Translations under genes and position numbers: made by a program | Part shown: in pieces, positions 45,371 through 56,165 of the stretch | Layout of the letters: each line of letters starts with the position of its first letter | How positions within the stretch are numbered: the stretch's first letter is position 1 | DNA from: Microbacterium sp. GCS4 | GTDB lineage: Bacteria > Actinomycetota > Actinomycetes > Actinomycetales > Microbacteriaceae | NCBI RefSeq assembly: GCF_001262495.1 | Contig: NZ_LGYE01000001.1 | Coordinates: 1 to 64,000 of the forward strand | Direction: 5' to 3' | DNA: 64,000 bases | Notes under the pieces: generated by a model | Seen by the model: the letters and a program-made list of their open reading frames with translations, nothing else | Told to the model about the DNA's origin: nothing | Database searches by the model: none

Positions 45371-46978
45371 TTACTTCTGAGCTGCTTCGAAGAGGGTGAG
45401 CACGTCGGCCGACGAGTCGGTGATCGTCAGAGTGACGACAGGGCGGCCGTGCTCGGCGAGGACACCGGCGTCGCCGGCTGCCTGCGCCTCGATGAGCTGT
45501 CCGAATGTGAACGGACGCTCGGGGATCTCGAGATCCACGTCGGTGCGCTCCAGGATCTGGAGGTACACCCCCTGCGCAGGACCGCCCTTGTGGTACTGGC
45601 CGGTCGAGTGGAGGAAGCGCGGTCCCCAGCCGAACGTCGTCGGACGGCCGGAATCGGCGGCGACGAGTTCGCGTAGGCCCTGGAGCTGCGGGAGGTCGAG
45701 ACGGTTCACATATGCCTGGATCGACACGTAGCCGTCGTCCGCGAGGCGCGCCCAGAGAGCATCCATCACTCCCTCGACCGTGCCGGACGCCGCCAGCGCG
45801 GGATCGGACACACGCACTTCGACGCCGTTCTCGACGAACACCGGGGCAGTGGGCTCGGGGCGTGCATCGAGCAGGCCGCGCGCGGCGACCTTCGCCGACT
45901 CGACGTCGGGCTGGTCGAACGGGTCGATGCCGAGCAGGTGACCGGCGATCGCGGTGGCGTACTCCCAGACGAGGAACTGCGCGCCGAGCGTGCCGCTCAC
46001 GAGGATCTCGCCCGGGTGGCGCTCGCGGAGGTGGAACTCGTCCGCGTCGTCGACCAGCCGAACGATCTGCAGGTCTGCGGGAACGGAGTCGAGCTCGGGG
46101 GAGACCGGCAGCAGCACGACCGGGAGGATGCCGGTGGCGTCCTTGCCGGTCGACTCGGCGATCAGCTGCTCGATCCAGTCGGGCAGCCCCTTGATGTGGG
46201 TGCCGTCCGTGACCAGACCGAGCTTGTCGCGTCTCGGCGAGGTCGCGGCGATCGCGGCGGCCAGGCGCAGCGCGGGGTTCTCGGCCGAGTCGACCGCGAC
46301 CTCGAGCAGCGACGCCTCGGCCTCGTTCAGGAGCTCGTCGATGTCGACGCCGGCCAGACCGGAGGGGACCAAGCCGAATGCGGTGAGCGCGGAGTAGCGG
46401 CCGCCCACGTTCGGGTCGGCGTTGAACACGCGATAGCCGGCTTCGCGGGCCGAGACGTCCAACGGCGATCCGGGGTCGGTGACGACGACGATGCGCGCGA
46501 CGGGGTCGATGCCGAGATCGCGGAACGCGGCTTCGAACGTGCGGCGCTGCGAATCAGTCTCGATGGTGGAGCCGGACTTGGACGACACGACGAGCACCGT
46601 GTCCTGCAGGCCGTCGTCGAGCGCCGAGAGCACCTGGCCCGGGGCCGTGGAGTCGAGGATCGTCAACGGCACCCCGGCGGTCTGCGCGATGACCTCGGGA
46701 GCCAGCGACGATCCGCCCATGCCGGCGAGCACGACCCGGTTCACGCCCTGGGTGCGCAGCTCGTCGCGCAGCGCGACGATCTCCGGGACGAGGGGACGCG
46801 ATACCGAGACCGCGTCGACCCATCCGAGCCTGATCGACGCCTCGGCCTCCGCGGCGGGACCCCACAGGGTGGAGTCGCCGCCGGTGAGGCGTGAGGCGAC
46901 CAGATCACGGACGAGAGCCGGGACGGTCTCGTCGATCGCGACACGCGCCGGGCCCGACGCGTGGATCGCGAATGTCAT
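45371..46978 (-). CDS. pgi: Glucose-6-phosphate isomerase
   Basis: Pgi interconverts glucose-6-phosphate and fructose-6-phosphate. The 535-residue protein has SIS-domain features: [27 protein letters not shown] and [14 protein letters not shown]. It is the divergent actinobacterial form found inside the pentose-phosphate operon. Start overlaps tal by four bases. Next to zwf and tkt/tal it can recycle fructose-6-phosphate to the oxidative branch. Confidence 0.92.
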   Translation of the reverse strand: MTFAIHASGPARVAIDETVPALVRDLVASRLTGGDSTLWGPAAEAEASIRLGWVDAVSVSRPLVPEIVALRDELRTQGVNRVVLAGMGGSSLAPEVIAQTAGVPLTILDSTAPGQVLSALDDGLQDTVLVVSSKSGSTIETDSQRRTFEAAFRDLGIDPVARIVVVTDPGSPLDVSAREAGYRVFNADPNVGGRYSALTAFGLVPSGLAGVDIDELLNEAEASLLEVAVDSAENPALRLAAAIAATSPRRDKLGLVTDGTHIKGLPDWIEQLIAESTGKDATGILPVVLLPVSPELDSVPADLQIVRLVDDADEFHLRERHPGEILVSGTLGAQFLVWEYATAIAGHLLGIDPFDQPDVESAKVAARGLLDARPEPTAPVFVENGVEVRVSDPALAASGTVEGVMDALWARLADDGYVSIQAYVNRLDLPQLQGLRELVAADSGRPTTFGWGPRFLHSTGQYHKGGPAQGVYLQILERTDVDLEIPERPFTFGQLIEAQAAGDAGVLAEHGRPVVTLTITDSSADVLTLFEAAQK

Positions 46979-48087
46979 CGCTGGGCCTCCAGCGCCTCGG
47001 TCACCTGACCGAGCAGATCGTGCCAGGAGTCGATGAACTTGGCGACGCCCTCGTCCTCGAGCACCTGGGTGACGTCGGTGAGGTCGATGCCGACGGCGGC
47101 GAGCTCGTCGAAGACCTTGTGGGCCTCGGCGTAGCCGCCGGTGATGGTGTCGCCGGTGATCTCACCGTGGTCGAACGTGGCGTCCAGCGTCTTCTCGGGC
47201 ATCGTGTTGACGACGCCTGCGGCGACGAGCTCGGTCACGTACAGGGTGTCGGGGAGGTTCGGGTCCTTGACGCCGGTCGACGCCCAGAGCGGACGCTGCA
47301 GGTTCGCGCCTGCCGCGAGGAGCTCCTGCGCGCGCTTCTCGGCGAACGTCTTCTCGAACAGCTCGTAGGCGAGACGAGCGTTCGCGAGTCCTGCCTTGCC
47401 CTTGAGAGCCGCGGCCTCGTCGCTGCCGATGGCGTCGAGGCGCTTGTCGGTCTCGGTGTCGACGCGCGACACGAAGAACGACGCCACCGAGTGGATCGTG
47501 GAGAGGTCGATGCCGGCGGCCTTGGCGGTCTCGAGACCGGAGAGGTACGCCTCGATGACCTCGGCGTAGCGCTCGAGGCTGAAGATCAGCGTGACGTTGA
47601 CGCTGATGCCGGCGCCGATGGCCTCGGCGATGGCCGGGAGGCCCGCCTTGGTCGCGGGGATCTTGACGAGCAGGTTCGGACGGTCGATCTTCTCCCACAG
47701 CTGCTTTGCCGAGGCGACCGTGCCCTCGGTGTCGTGCGCGAGGTCGGGGGAGACCTCGATCGAGACGCGGCCGTCGACGTGGTTCGTGGCCTCCCACACG
47801 GGGCGGAAGACATCGAGCGCGTCGGCGACGTCCTGCGTGGTCGCCGCGAAGACGGCATCCTCTGCGCTCGTGCCCGACGCGGCCAGCTCACTGAGCTGCG
47901 CGTCGTACGACGTGTCGTTCTTGTTCGTGATCGCGTTCGCGAAGATCGTCGGGTTCGTGGTGACGCCGACGACGTTCTTGGTGTCGATCAGCTGCTGCAG
48001 GTTGCCGGAGGAGATGCGCGTGCGCGACAGGTCGTCGAGCCAGATGCTGACGCCGGCGGCGGTGAGGTCTGCGGTGGGGGTGCTCAT
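46975..48087 (-). CDS. tal: Transaldolase
   Basis: Transaldolase moves a dihydroxyacetone unit between sugar phosphates through a Lys Schiff base. The 370-residue protein has [13 protein letters not shown] near its N-terminus and [15 protein letters not shown] with the catalytic Lys. It is the long (TalA-type, actinobacterial/cyanobacterial) form. It lies 13 bases after tkt. Confidence 0.95.
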   Translation of the reverse strand: MSTPTADLTAAGVSIWLDDLSRTRISSGNLQQLIDTKNVVGVTTNPTIFANAITNKNDTSYDAQLSELAASGTSAEDAVFAATTQDVADALDVFRPVWEATNHVDGRVSIEVSPDLAHDTEGTVASAKQLWEKIDRPNLLVKIPATKAGLPAIAEAIGAGISVNVTLIFSLERYAEVIEAYLSGLETAKAAGIDLSTIHSVASFFVSRVDTETDKRLDAIGSDEAAALKGKAGLANARLAYELFEKTFAEKRAQELLAAGANLQRPLWASTGVKDPNLPDTLYVTELVAAGVVNTMPEKTLDATFDHGEITGDTITGGYAEAHKVFDELAAVGIDLTDVTQVLEDEGVAKFIDSWHDLLGQVTEALEAQR

Positions 48088-48100
48088 GAGTTCTCCTTGA

Positions 48101-50200
48101 TCAGTTGGCGTTCTCGGCCAGGGTCTCGCGCGTGGCCGCGACGACGGCCTCGGTGGTGATCCCGAACTTCTCGAACAGGGTCTTGTAGTCGGCGGAGGCG
48201 CCGAAGTGGTCGATGCCGACCGAGCGGCCGCGATCGCCGACGATGCCGCGCCAGCTCAGCACGGAGCCGGCCTCGACGGAGACGCGCGCCGTGACGTTCT
48301 TCGGCAGGACGGACTCGCGGTAGGCGGCATCCTGCTCGTCGAACCACTCGAGCGAGGGAGCGGAGACGACGCGGACGTTGACGCCCTCCTTCGCGAGCTC
48401 GGCCCGCGCGTTGACCGCGAGCTGCACCTCGGAGCCCGTCGCGACGATGATCGCGTCGGGCGTGCCGGTCGGAGCCTCGGCGAGCACGTACGCGCCCTTC
48501 GAGACGTTGTCTGCCGAAGCGAACACGTCTCCGGATGCCGCGCCCTCGCCACGCTCGAACACCGGGATGTTCTGACGGGTCAGTGCGATGCCGGCGGGGC
48601 CCGCGGTGCGGCGCAGGATCTCGAGCCATGCGGCGGCGGTCTCGTTCGCGTCGGCCGGACGGACGAGCGTGAAGTTCGGGATCGCACGGAGCGTCGCGAG
48701 CTGCTCGATCGGCTGGTGCGTGGGGCCGTCCTCGCCGAGGGCGACGGAGTCGTGCGTCCAGACGAAGATGCTGGGGACGTTCATCAGAGCGGCGAGACGC
48801 ACCGGCGGGCGCATGTAGTCGCTGAAGATGAGGAACGTGCCGCCGAACGCGCGGGTCTTGCCGTGCAGGACGATGCCGTTGACGATCGCGCCCATGGCGT
48901 GCTCGCGGATGCCGAAGTGCAGCACGCGTCCGTAGGGGCTGCCCGACCACTCGTGGGTCGACCACTCGGCGGGGATGAACGACTTGGCGTCCTTGATCGT
49001 CGTGAGGTTCGACTCGGCGAGGTCGGCCGATCCGCCCCAGAGCTCGGGGAGCTCAGCGGCGAGGGCGTTGATGACCTGGCCGGAGGCGGCGCGGGTCGAG
49101 ACGTCCTTGCCGCTCTCGAACACGGGCAGTGCGGAGGCGATGCCCTCGGGCAGGTCGCCGGCCTCGAGGCGGTCGAGCAGAGCCTTGCGCTCGGGGTTCG
49201 CAGCCGCCCAGGCGTCGAACGACTTCTGCCAGGCGGCGCGCTCCTCGGCGGCACGGGCGGCCAGCCCGCGGGTGTGCTCGATCACGTCGTCGGCGACGAC
49301 GAAGTTCTTCTCGGGGTCGAAGCCCAGGACCTCCTTCGTGGCGGCGAGCTCGTCGGCGCCGAGGGCGGAGCCGTGGATCTTGCCGGAGTTCTGCTTGCCG
49401 GGCGACGGCCAGCCGATGATGGTCTTGAGGATGATGAGCGACGGCTTGGAGGTCTCGCCCTTCGCGGCCTCGATCGCGGCGTAGAGCTCGGCGACGTCCT
49501 CGACGTACTCGCCGGTCTTCTTCCAGTCGATCGTCTGCACCTGCCAGCCGTAGGCCTCGTAGCGCTTCGCGACGTCCTCGGTGAACGCGACGTTCGTGTC
49601 GTCCTCGATGGAGATCTGGTTGGAGTCGTAGATCGCGATCAGGTTGCCGAGCTGCTGGTGGCCCGCGAGCGAACCCGCCTCGCTGGTCACGCCCTCCTGC
49701 AGGTCGCCGTCGCCCGCGACCACGTAGACGAAGTGGTCGAACGGGCTGGTGCCCTCGGCGGCCTCGGGGTCGAACAGGCCGCGCTCGTAGCGGGCGGCGT
49801 AGGCGAAGCCGACGGCCGAGGCGAGGCCCTGACCGAGCGGGCCGGTCGTGATCTCGACGCCCTTGGTGTGGCCGTACTCGGGGTGGCCCGGCGTGAGCGA
49901 GCCCCAGGTGCGCAGCGCCTCGAGGTCGCTGAGCTCCAGGCCGAAGCCGCCCAGGTAGAGCTGCACGTACTGCGTGAGCGAGGAGTGACCGGCGGACAGG
50001 ATGAAGCGGTCGCGGCCGAGCCAGTCGACGTCGGTCGGGTCGTGACGGAGCACGCGCTGGTACAGCAGGTACGCGGCGGGAGCCAGGCTCATCGCGGTGC
50101 CGGGGTGGCCGTTGCCGACCTTCTCCACGGCGTCCGCAGCCAGCACGCGAGCGGTGTCCACCGCGCGCCGATCGATCTCATCCCACTGCAATTCCGACAC
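48101..50200 (-). CDS. tkt: Transketolase
   Basis: Transketolase is the thiamine-diphosphate enzyme that transfers two-carbon units in the non-oxidative pentose-phosphate pathway. The 699-residue protein has [13 protein letters not shown], the ThDP motif [11 protein letters not shown]...[11 protein letters not shown] and the C-terminal domain. GTG at 50200 is chosen: AAGAAGGG lies seven bases upstream, while the alternative TTG at 50218 would overlap that site. First gene of the operon; a TATGCT on the minus strand (50302-50307) is a possible -10. Confidence 0.96.
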   Translation of the reverse strand: MSELQWDEIDRRAVDTARVLAADAVEKVGNGHPGTAMSLAPAAYLLYQRVLRHDPTDVDWLGRDRFILSAGHSSLTQYVQLYLGGFGLELSDLEALRTWGSLTPGHPEYGHTKGVEITTGPLGQGLASAVGFAYAARYERGLFDPEAAEGTSPFDHFVYVVAGDGDLQEGVTSEAGSLAGHQQLGNLIAIYDSNQISIEDDTNVAFTEDVAKRYEAYGWQVQTIDWKKTGEYVEDVAELYAAIEAAKGETSKPSLIILKTIIGWPSPGKQNSGKIHGSALGADELAATKEVLGFDPEKNFVVADDVIEHTRGLAARAAEERAAWQKSFDAWAAANPERKALLDRLEAGDLPEGIASALPVFESGKDVSTRAASGQVINALAAELPELWGGSADLAESNLTTIKDAKSFIPAEWSTHEWSGSPYGRVLHFGIREHAMGAIVNGIVLHGKTRAFGGTFLIFSDYMRPPVRLAALMNVPSIFVWTHDSVALGEDGPTHQPIEQLATLRAIPNFTLVRPADANETAAAWLEILRRTAGPAGIALTRQNIPVFERGEGAASGDVFASADNVSKGAYVLAEAPTGTPDAIIVATGSEVQLAVNARAELAKEGVNVRVVSAPSLEWFDEQDAAYRESVLPKNVTARVSVEAGSVLSWRGIVGDRGRSVGIDHFGASADYKTLFEKFGITTEAVVAATRETLAENAN

Positions 50201-50428
50201 GGTGAAGCCCTTCTTCAACAGTTCGATAGCGCCCTGGCCGCAGCATCGTTCCGCTTCGTCACGGAGAAAGGTGAATGTGCGCTGGGCGCGCGAGTCCCCC
50301 CAGCATAGCGCCGGGGGTCGACCCCGTTTCCTCCCTTTACAACGTGGGAGGAGTCGGGTAATTCCCTCTTGGAAGGGCGAAATCGGATGCCGTGGAATCG
50401 CGTCCCACGCGGGGTGGAACGCGATGCC

Positions 50429-51238
50429 TCAGCAGCCGGGGGCGCCCGGATTCTCCGCGCAGGTGTGCGCCACCAGCGCCGTCCGCGCCTCGAACACGCG
50501 GATGTCGCGGCCAGGCCCGTCGGTGCGGAGTTCTCCGGCCACCGGGAGCCAGCCGGTGCCGAGATCGACCTCGGCCGCATACCGCACGTCGACGTCGGCA
50601 CGGTAGGTGCCCCGCTCCCGGTAGACGTGGCTCGTGGGCGTCGTCGTGAACTGCGCCTGGCCGAGTTCCGCCCAGGTGCGCCCGGGCGCGTCGCGCGTCG
50701 TCGCGGTGCCGTCGCCGTAGGTGTAGTCGTAGGCGACGGGCGTGAAGCGGACCGTGATCGGCATGCCGAACAGAGTGCCAGACACGGTCTGCGTAGACGC
50801 GGCGCTCACGAAGTTCGCGGGCATGCCGGCGATCGCGACGTCGCCGGGCTCGGCGGTCGTGGCGACCGGAGGCGGCGCGAACTGGGCGAGATCGGCGATC
50901 GTGACCGTCGGCAGTGACGGGGGAGCGGAGGGGACGTTCGGCCGATTGGGCATGAGCTCGAAGCACCGTGCGAACTCCCAGTCGTCGATGCACCGCTGCA
51001 ACTCGGATCGCGGGTCGGCCGGGGCCGGGGCGGTGTCGCTCTTGCTTCGAGGTTTCCCCGCGGGCGGTGGCGTGCCGGGCTGCTGCTTCGTGCCCGAGAT
51101 CGTGAGCGTGGACCCGTTGGTCGAACAAGAGTTGATAGTTGCTTGGAGCGCGGGAGAACAAGCGGTTGATGAAGACAGTGCTACCCACCCGGAGAAAGGT
51201 GCGACAACGAAGGCGGCGAGTAACGCTATGGTGCGCAT
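50429..51238 (-). CDS. Secreted PKD-like domain protein, unknown function
   Basis: This 269-residue protein has an N-terminal signal peptide (MRTIALLAAFVVAPFSGWVAL) and a mature Pro-rich segment followed by a beta-rich region with YDYTYGDGTATT and SHVYRERGTYRADVDVRY, which resembles a PKD domain. Cysteines occur near both ends (a pair in the C-terminal CAENPGAPGC). It is probably exported; the role is unknown. It overlaps the upstream lipoprotein gene by 13 bases, so the two are likely co-expressed. Confidence 0.65.
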   Translation of the reverse strand: MRTIALLAAFVVAPFSGWVALSSSTACSPALQATINSCSTNGSTLTISGTKQQPGTPPPAGKPRSKSDTAPAPADPRSELQRCIDDWEFARCFELMPNRPNVPSAPPSLPTVTIADLAQFAPPPVATTAEPGDVAIAGMPANFVSAASTQTVSGTLFGMPITVRFTPVAYDYTYGDGTATTRDAPGRTWAELGQAQFTTTPTSHVYRERGTYRADVDVRYAAEVDLGTGWLPVAGELRTDGPGRDIRVFEARTALVAHTCAENPGAPGC

Positions 51239-51762
51239 GACTCATCTGTGCCTTCAGTCTCGTCTGTGATCAAAAACCTTTGCTCCTGGTGGCGCATCGT
51301 TACTATTTGCGCGATCACGCTTGGTCGTTCGACGGGGGTCACATCTGTTCCACCCTCGTCGAGCGCGCGGGTCGCGGACAGGTCGAGGCATACATGGGCC
51401 GTCAACTCGGTACTGGTTTCAAAATGGGCCTCGATGCTGGGCGCAAAGGACTTCACGAAGATTGAGCCTTCGAGGCGAACGCCGAGCGAATCGAGATACC
51501 GCTGAGCCTCAATGTCGCCTTCGAGGGCATTGCTGATGAGGAAGTCTTGGGGATCAGGGCTACTCAAGCCGGAGTTGCGCGCATTCACGGCGTCGTTGTA
51601 CGCCCGGTACACCTCCTCCGCAGCCGCAAAAGCCTCCTCATCACTCGCGAAGGCGGGCGTCGGGCTCGGGGTCGGAGCGGGATCAGGGGCGCAGCCCCCG
51701 AGCATCCCTCCGAGGGCGAGCACGCCGAGGGCCACGAGGGGGAGACGGTGGCGGAGGAGCAT
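51226..51762 (-). CDS. Predicted lipoprotein, unknown function
   Basis: This 178-residue protein has a lipobox MLGGC (Cys24) after a hydrophobic signal and a Pro/Thr linker, then a helical region (DEEAFAAAEEVYRAYNDAV) and a mixed domain. A similar fold to NTF2-like small domains is possible but not demonstrated. TACCGT on the minus strand (51769-51774) is six bases before the ATG. Its 3' part has lower G+C than the neighbours. Confidence 0.65.
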   Translation of the reverse strand: MLLRHRLPLVALGVLALGGMLGGCAPDPAPTPSPTPAFASDEEAFAAAEEVYRAYNDAVNARNSGLSSPDPQDFLISNALEGDIEAQRYLDSLGVRLEGSIFVKSFAPSIEAHFETSTELTAHVCLDLSATRALDEGGTDVTPVERPSVIAQIVTMRHQEQRFLITDETEGTDESCAP

Positions 51763-51921
51763 CCGGTCACGGTAGTCGGATCGAGATGGTCGGCGTGCGC
51801 GTTATCCACAGGCCGAGACGCCGGATCTCGGGGCAGACCGGTGCCCGGACCGCCCTCCTGCGTGTCGTAGACTGGAAAAGCTGTCGTGACGTGTGTGGAG
51901 GAGGCGATCGAGATCTCGACG

Positions 51922-52827
51922 ATGTCTGATCAGACCGTTGTGAAGAAGACCTTCGGTCGTACCGTGAAGGCGTACGTCGCCCTCACCAAGCCGCGCGTCC
52001 TCGAACTCCTGCTCGTGTCGACCGTACCGGTGATGTTCCTCGCACAGGGCGGCCTCCCGAACATGTGGCTCGTGCTCGCCACGGTCATCGGCGGTGCGAT
52101 GAGCGCCGGATCCGCCGCGGCGTTCAACATGTACCTCGATCGCGACATCGACGCGCACATGCACCGCACGTCGAGCCGGCCCCTCGTGACGGGCGAGATC
52201 ACCCCGCGCGGCGCCCTGGTCTTCTCCTGGACCCTGGCAATCCTGTCGACCGTGTGGCTCCTGGTCACGACCAACTGGCTGGCCGCATCGCTCTCGGCGT
52301 TCGCGATCTTCTTCTACGTCGTGATCTACACGATGATCCTCAAGCGGCGCACCGAGCAGAACATCATCTGGGGCGGCATCGCCGGATGCTTCCCCGTGCT
52401 GATCGGCTGGTCGGCCGTGACCGGCTCGCTCGACTGGCCCGCCTTCATTTTGTTCGCCCTGATCTTCCTGTGGACGCCGCCGCACTACTGGCCGCTGTCG
52501 ATGAAGTACAAGGACGACTACGACGATGTCGACGTGCCCATGCTCGGCGTGACCCGCAACGCCTCGCAGGTCGGCCTCCAGGTCATCCTCTACGCCTGGG
52601 CGACCATCGCGTGCTCGCTGCTGCTGATCCCGATCGCGAACATGGGCCTCGTCTACACCGTCTCCGCTCTCGTATTCGGCGGATGGTTCATCTACGAGTC
52701 GCACCGCCTGTACAACCAGGCCGTGCGGGGGAACGAGGCGCGGCCCATGCGCGTGTTCCACGCCTCGATCACCTACTTGACGCTGATCTTCGTCGCGGTC
52801 GCGGTCGATCCGCTGCTGCCGTTCTGA
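51922..52827 (+). CDS. ctaB: Protoheme IX farnesyltransferase
   Basis: CtaB (CyoE) attaches a farnesyl group to heme B, giving heme O for cytochrome oxidase. The 301-residue membrane protein has the polyprenyl-transferase motif [15 protein letters not shown] and about nine helices, with [16 protein letters not shown] at the start. The ATG at 51922 matches the family N-terminus; a GTG at 51886, nearer to the TAGACT (51868-51873), would add twelve residues. Adjacent to the tkt operon, as in other actinobacteria. Confidence 0.93.
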   Translation: MSDQTVVKKTFGRTVKAYVALTKPRVLELLLVSTVPVMFLAQGGLPNMWLVLATVIGGAMSAGSAAAFNMYLDRDIDAHMHRTSSRPLVTGEITPRGALVFSWTLAILSTVWLLVTTNWLAASLSAFAIFFYVVIYTMILKRRTEQNIIWGGIAGCFPVLIGWSAVTGSLDWPAFILFALIFLWTPPHYWPLSMKYKDDYDDVDVPMLGVTRNASQVGLQVILYAWATIACSLLLIPIANMGLVYTVSALVFGGWFIYESHRLYNQAVRGNEARPMRVFHASITYLTLIFVAVAVDPLLPF

Positions 52828-53237
52828 GATCCCTCGTCGTCGGTCGTCTCGACGACCTCGTCCGTTGACGCCTCGACGTTCTCGGCATCCGTCTCTGCCA
52901 TGACCGGTGCCTCCGTGCCCTCGGCGGGAGCGGGCTCTTCCGCGGTCCAGTCGATCGGCTCGACGACCACGGACGCCGCAGCGGGCAGCAGCGCCTGCAC
53001 GGCGGTGAGTGCGACGGCGAGCAGGATGCCGATGATGCCGGCGCCCAGCAGCACCGATCCCACGACGATGAGTGACTGACCCACGTAGACGTCCACGCCC
53101 GTCGCGGTGTTGTCGAGCAGCGTGCTGGTCATCGAGCCGACCTGGCCGGCGACGAGCCAGCCGCCCACTCCCGCGGAGGCGAGCGAGAGCACGAGGAGGA
53201 GCCAGAAGCCGATGCTGCGTGTGAGTGACTTGTTCAT
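52773..53237 (-). CDS. Small membrane protein with acidic C-terminal tail, unknown function
   Basis: This 154-residue protein has two hydrophobic segments ([18 protein letters not shown] near the start and [20 protein letters not shown]) and a C-terminal tail of about 60 residues rich in Glu, Asp, Ser and Thr. I recognise no catalytic motif. The start may instead be GTG at 53246. It overlaps ctaB in the convergent direction by 55 bases. Confidence 0.6.
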   Translation of the reverse strand: MNKSLTRSIGFWLLLVLSLASAGVGGWLVAGQVGSMTSTLLDNTATGVDVYVGQSLIVVGSVLLGAGIIGILLAVALTAVQALLPAAASVVVEPIDWTAEEPAPAEGTEAPVMAETDAENVEASTDEVVETTDDEGSQNGSSGSTATATKISVK

Positions 53238-53323
53238 GCCCGCCACGATGCAGGAGCGACTGATGAGGGGCTGATGCGCGCCCTATGCATCCCCTGTGCC
53301 CGGGCGGATCGGGTCGCCGCGTC

Positions 53324-53358
53324 CCGATCAGCGGGCGGCGGCCCGATCCGCTGATCGG
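53324..53358 (-). terminator. Hairpin downstream of ctaA
   Basis: CCGATCAGCGG (53324-53334) and its exact complement (53348-53358) lie 34 bases beyond the ctaA stop. An overlapping alternative pairing (GATCGGG 53307-53313 with CCCGATC 53323-53329) also exists. Confidence 0.55.
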
Positions 53359-53391
53359 ATCCGGGTCATCGCCCCGCAGATCGGGACGGAG

Positions 53392-54513
53392 TCAGCTGAT
53401 CGGGGCGTCGACCGCGGCCTTGGCCTTCTTGAGGTGCAGCACGACGAGCGTGTACGTCGCCGCCGACAGGGAGGCGAGCACCATGTGGATGCCGACCAGC
53501 AGCGGCGGAAGGCCCTCGCGAGCCTGCCACACGCCTACGCCGACCTGCACGACGATCGCGATCACGAGCACCAGCAGCCACTTCCGCGGCTCGAGCTTGA
53601 GCACCCAGGCCGAGACGGTCATCGCGAGGACGAGCGCCGCGAGGATGTAGCCCGGCCACGAGTGCACGTGAGCCAGAACGGTGGCGTCGAAGCCGTGACG
53701 CAGCACGTCGGCGTCCCCCGAATGCGGGCCGGATCCCGTGGTCAGCACGCCGAACACGATCGTGACCGCGAGCGCGAGACCGGTGACGTGGCTGAGGATC
53801 ATGAACCAGGTCGGCACCACGCGCTCGCGCGGACCGGGCACGGCGTACAGGCGCGACAGGAACGCCGCCGTGACGCAGACCAGCAGCAGCGAGGACGTGT
53901 AGTGGAACCCGACGATGAACGGGTTCAGGCCGGTGAGCACCGTGACGCCGCCGACAAGCGCCTGAGCGACGACGCCGATCAGCACGATCCATGCGAGCGC
54001 GTAGAGGTCGCGGCGCTCCGGCGCCCTGCGCGTGGAGAAGACCGCGGCGGCGATCACGGCGAGCAGCAGGACGCCGGTCGCGACGGGGAACGCGTGCTCG
54101 AAGAACTGCGAGACCACGAGGTAGGCGCCGGCTGCGGCGGCGATCCCGCCGACCGCGAACCAGAGCGTGCGCACGAGCGTCCGGGCGCCGCCGAGCGTGT
54201 AGAGCACGAGCAGCACCACGGCGAGCGCGATCACGCCCACCACGCCCGTCATCAGCCGGTTCCCGAATTCGATCAGCCCGTGCACGCCCTGATCGGCGTA
54301 GATCGGGACGAGGGACTCGGGGGTGCACAGCGGCCACTCCGAGCATCCGAGGCCCGACCCGGTGAGGCGCACGGCACCGCCCGTGCCGATGATGATCGTC
54401 TCGGTGACGAACGACAGCCACGCGAGGATCCGCAGCATCCGCCCCCAGACGTCGGCGCGTGCGGACGCCGGTGCGAGCGCGGGGGAGGAGGACGCGATGG
54501 TGGTCTCGGGCAT
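53392..54513 (-). CDS. ctaA: Heme A synthase
   Basis: CtaA oxidises the methyl group of heme O to a formyl, giving heme A. The 373-residue membrane protein has about eight helices, conserved heme-ligand histidines in the extracytoplasmic and membrane regions (including HGLIEFGNRLMTG and FHYTSSLLL and HVHSWPGY) and a Cys pair CSEWPLC typical of the family. The ATG at 54513 follows GGAGA. Divergent from the suf operon, as in other actinobacteria. Confidence 0.92.
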   Translation of the reverse strand: MPETTIASSSPALAPASARADVWGRMLRILAWLSFVTETIIIGTGGAVRLTGSGLGCSEWPLCTPESLVPIYADQGVHGLIEFGNRLMTGVVGVIALAVVLLVLYTLGGARTLVRTLWFAVGGIAAAAGAYLVVSQFFEHAFPVATGVLLLAVIAAAVFSTRRAPERRDLYALAWIVLIGVVAQALVGGVTVLTGLNPFIVGFHYTSSLLLVCVTAAFLSRLYAVPGPRERVVPTWFMILSHVTGLALAVTIVFGVLTTGSGPHSGDADVLRHGFDATVLAHVHSWPGYILAALVLAMTVSAWVLKLEPRKWLLVLVIAIVVQVGVGVWQAREGLPPLLVGIHMVLASLSAATYTLVVLHLKKAKAAVDAPIS

Positions 54514-54570
54514 TGGTGTCTCCGAACCGCAGCGGACACGGCGGGCGGCCCTGTCGTCAGGCGGAACCTG

Positions 54571-54576
54571 TAGAAT
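54571..54576 (+). promoter_or_regulatory. Candidate -10 of the suf operon
   Basis: TAGAAT is the best -10-like hexamer in the 232-base ctaA-sufB gap. It would leave about 165 bases of leader, with a 12-codon frame (ATG at 54589) of uncertain meaning. No sufR gene is next to the operon. Confidence 0.35.
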
Positions 54577-54745
54577 CGGATTGTTGCGATGAGCGCTGAC
54601 CGCGCTGAGGCATCGACAACAGTTTAGGCGCGATGGAAGCGCCGGTGATGAGGGCCCACCAACGGCACCAGCTCCCGCAGACTCGACGGGGATCAGGTGT
54701 GCCGGGGCGGATGAACCGTTTTGGGACCTGTGAGGAGAGTGTGTG

Positions 54746-56164
54746 ATGTCGGATGTGCTGATCGACCGCCCGGAGCTCGATGGTCTGGGGGTGTACGAAT
54801 TCGGCTGGCACGATGAGGACGCCGCAGGCGCCGTCGCGCAGCGAGGGATCTCCGAGGAGGTCGTCCGAGGGATCTCGGCGCTCAAGAGCGAACCGGAATG
54901 GATGCTGAAGACCCGCCTCAAGGGGTATCAGCTCTTCGGTCGCAAGCCGATGCCGACGTGGGGCGCCGACCTCAGCGAGATCGACTTCGACAACATCAAG
55001 TACTTCGTGCGCTCGACCGAGAAGCAGGCGCAGTCGTGGGAGGACCTCCCCGAGGAGATCCGCGAGACCTACGAGCGCCTCGGCATCCCCGAGGCCGAGC
55101 GCCAGCGCCTGGTCGCCGGCGTCGCCGCGCAGTACGAGTCCGAGGTCGTCTACCACCAGATCCGCGAGGACCTGGAGGAGCAGGGCGTCATCTTCATGGA
55201 CACCGACACGGCGCTGCGCGAGCACCCCGAGTTCTTCGAAGAGTACTTCGGCACCGTGATCCCTGCCGGCGACAACAAGTTCGCCGCGCTGAACACCGCT
55301 GTCTGGTCGGGCGGCTCCTTCGTGTACGTCCCCAAGGGCGTGCACGTGGAGATCCCGCTGCAGGCGTACTTCCGCATCAACACTGAGAACATGGGCCAGT
55401 TCGAGCGGACGCTGATCATCGCCGACGAGGACAGCTACGTCCACTACATCGAGGGCTGCACGGCCCCGATCTACAAGTCGGACTCGCTGCACTCGGCCGT
55501 CGTCGAGATCATCGTGAAGAAGAACGCCCGCGTGCGCTACACGACGATCCAGAACTGGTCGAACAACGTCTACAACCTCGTCACCAAGCGCGCCGTCGCG
55601 CACGAGGGCGCGACCATGGAGTGGGTCGACGGCAACATCGGCTCCAAGGTCACCATGAAGTACCCGTCGATCTACCTGATGGGCGAGCACGCCAAGGGCG
55701 AGACGCTCTCGGTCGCCTTCGCGGGTCCCGGTCAGCACCAGGACGCCGGCGCGAAGATGATCCACATGGCGCCGTACACGCAGTCGTCGATCGTCTCGAA
55801 GTCGATCGCCCGCGGCGGCGGCCGTGCAGGCTACCGCGGCGAGGTCCGCGTCGACGCGAACGCCCATCACTCGGCGAACACCGTGCGCTGCGACGCCCTG
55901 CTCGTCGACACCAAGTCGCGGTCGGACACCTACCCGGCGATCGACATCCGCGTCGACGACGTGCAACTCGGCCACGAGGCCACGGTCTCGAAGGTCAGCG
56001 AGGAGCAGCTCTTCTACCTGCAGTCCCGCGGCATGCCCGAGGACGAGGCGATGGCGATGATCGTGCGCGGCTTCATCGAGCCGATCGCGCGCGAGCTGCC
56101 CATGGAGTACGCGATGGAACTGAACAAGCTCATCGAGATGGGCATGGAAGGATCGGTCGGCTGA
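54746..56164 (+). CDS. sufB: Fe-S cluster assembly protein SufB
   Basis: SufB is the scaffold core of the SufBCD complex. The 472-residue protein has the family N-terminus ([14 protein letters not shown]), a beta-helix core and the conserved C-terminal [21 protein letters not shown], with Cys in [22 protein letters not shown] precedes the ATG; a GTG three bases earlier is unlikely. It opens the sufB-D-Rieske-C-T unit. Confidence 0.97.
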   Translation: MSDVLIDRPELDGLGVYEFGWHDEDAAGAVAQRGISEEVVRGISALKSEPEWMLKTRLKGYQLFGRKPMPTWGADLSEIDFDNIKYFVRSTEKQAQSWEDLPEEIRETYERLGIPEAERQRLVAGVAAQYESEVVYHQIREDLEEQGVIFMDTDTALREHPEFFEEYFGTVIPAGDNKFAALNTAVWSGGSFVYVPKGVHVEIPLQAYFRINTENMGQFERTLIIADEDSYVHYIEGCTAPIYKSDSLHSAVVEIIVKKNARVRYTTIQNWSNNVYNLVTKRAVAHEGATMEWVDGNIGSKVTMKYPSIYLMGEHAKGETLSVAFAGPGQHQDAGAKMIHMAPYTQSSIVSKSIARGGGRAGYRGEVRVDANAHHSANTVRCDALLVDTKSRSDTYPAIDIRVDDVQLGHEATVSKVSEEQLFYLQSRGMPEDEAMAMIVRGFIEPIARELPMEYAMELNKLIEMGMEGSVG

Positions 56165-56165
56165 G

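Noticed and set aside
48206..50308. Plus-strand 700-codon open frame opposite transketolase
   Set aside because: Antisense shadow of tkt; composition is non-protein-like and no family pattern is seen.
54589..54627. 12-codon frame in the leader of the suf operon (MSADRAEASTTV)
   Set aside because: No ribosome-binding site, no informative codon run and twelve bases from the -10, so chance is as likely as a leader peptide.
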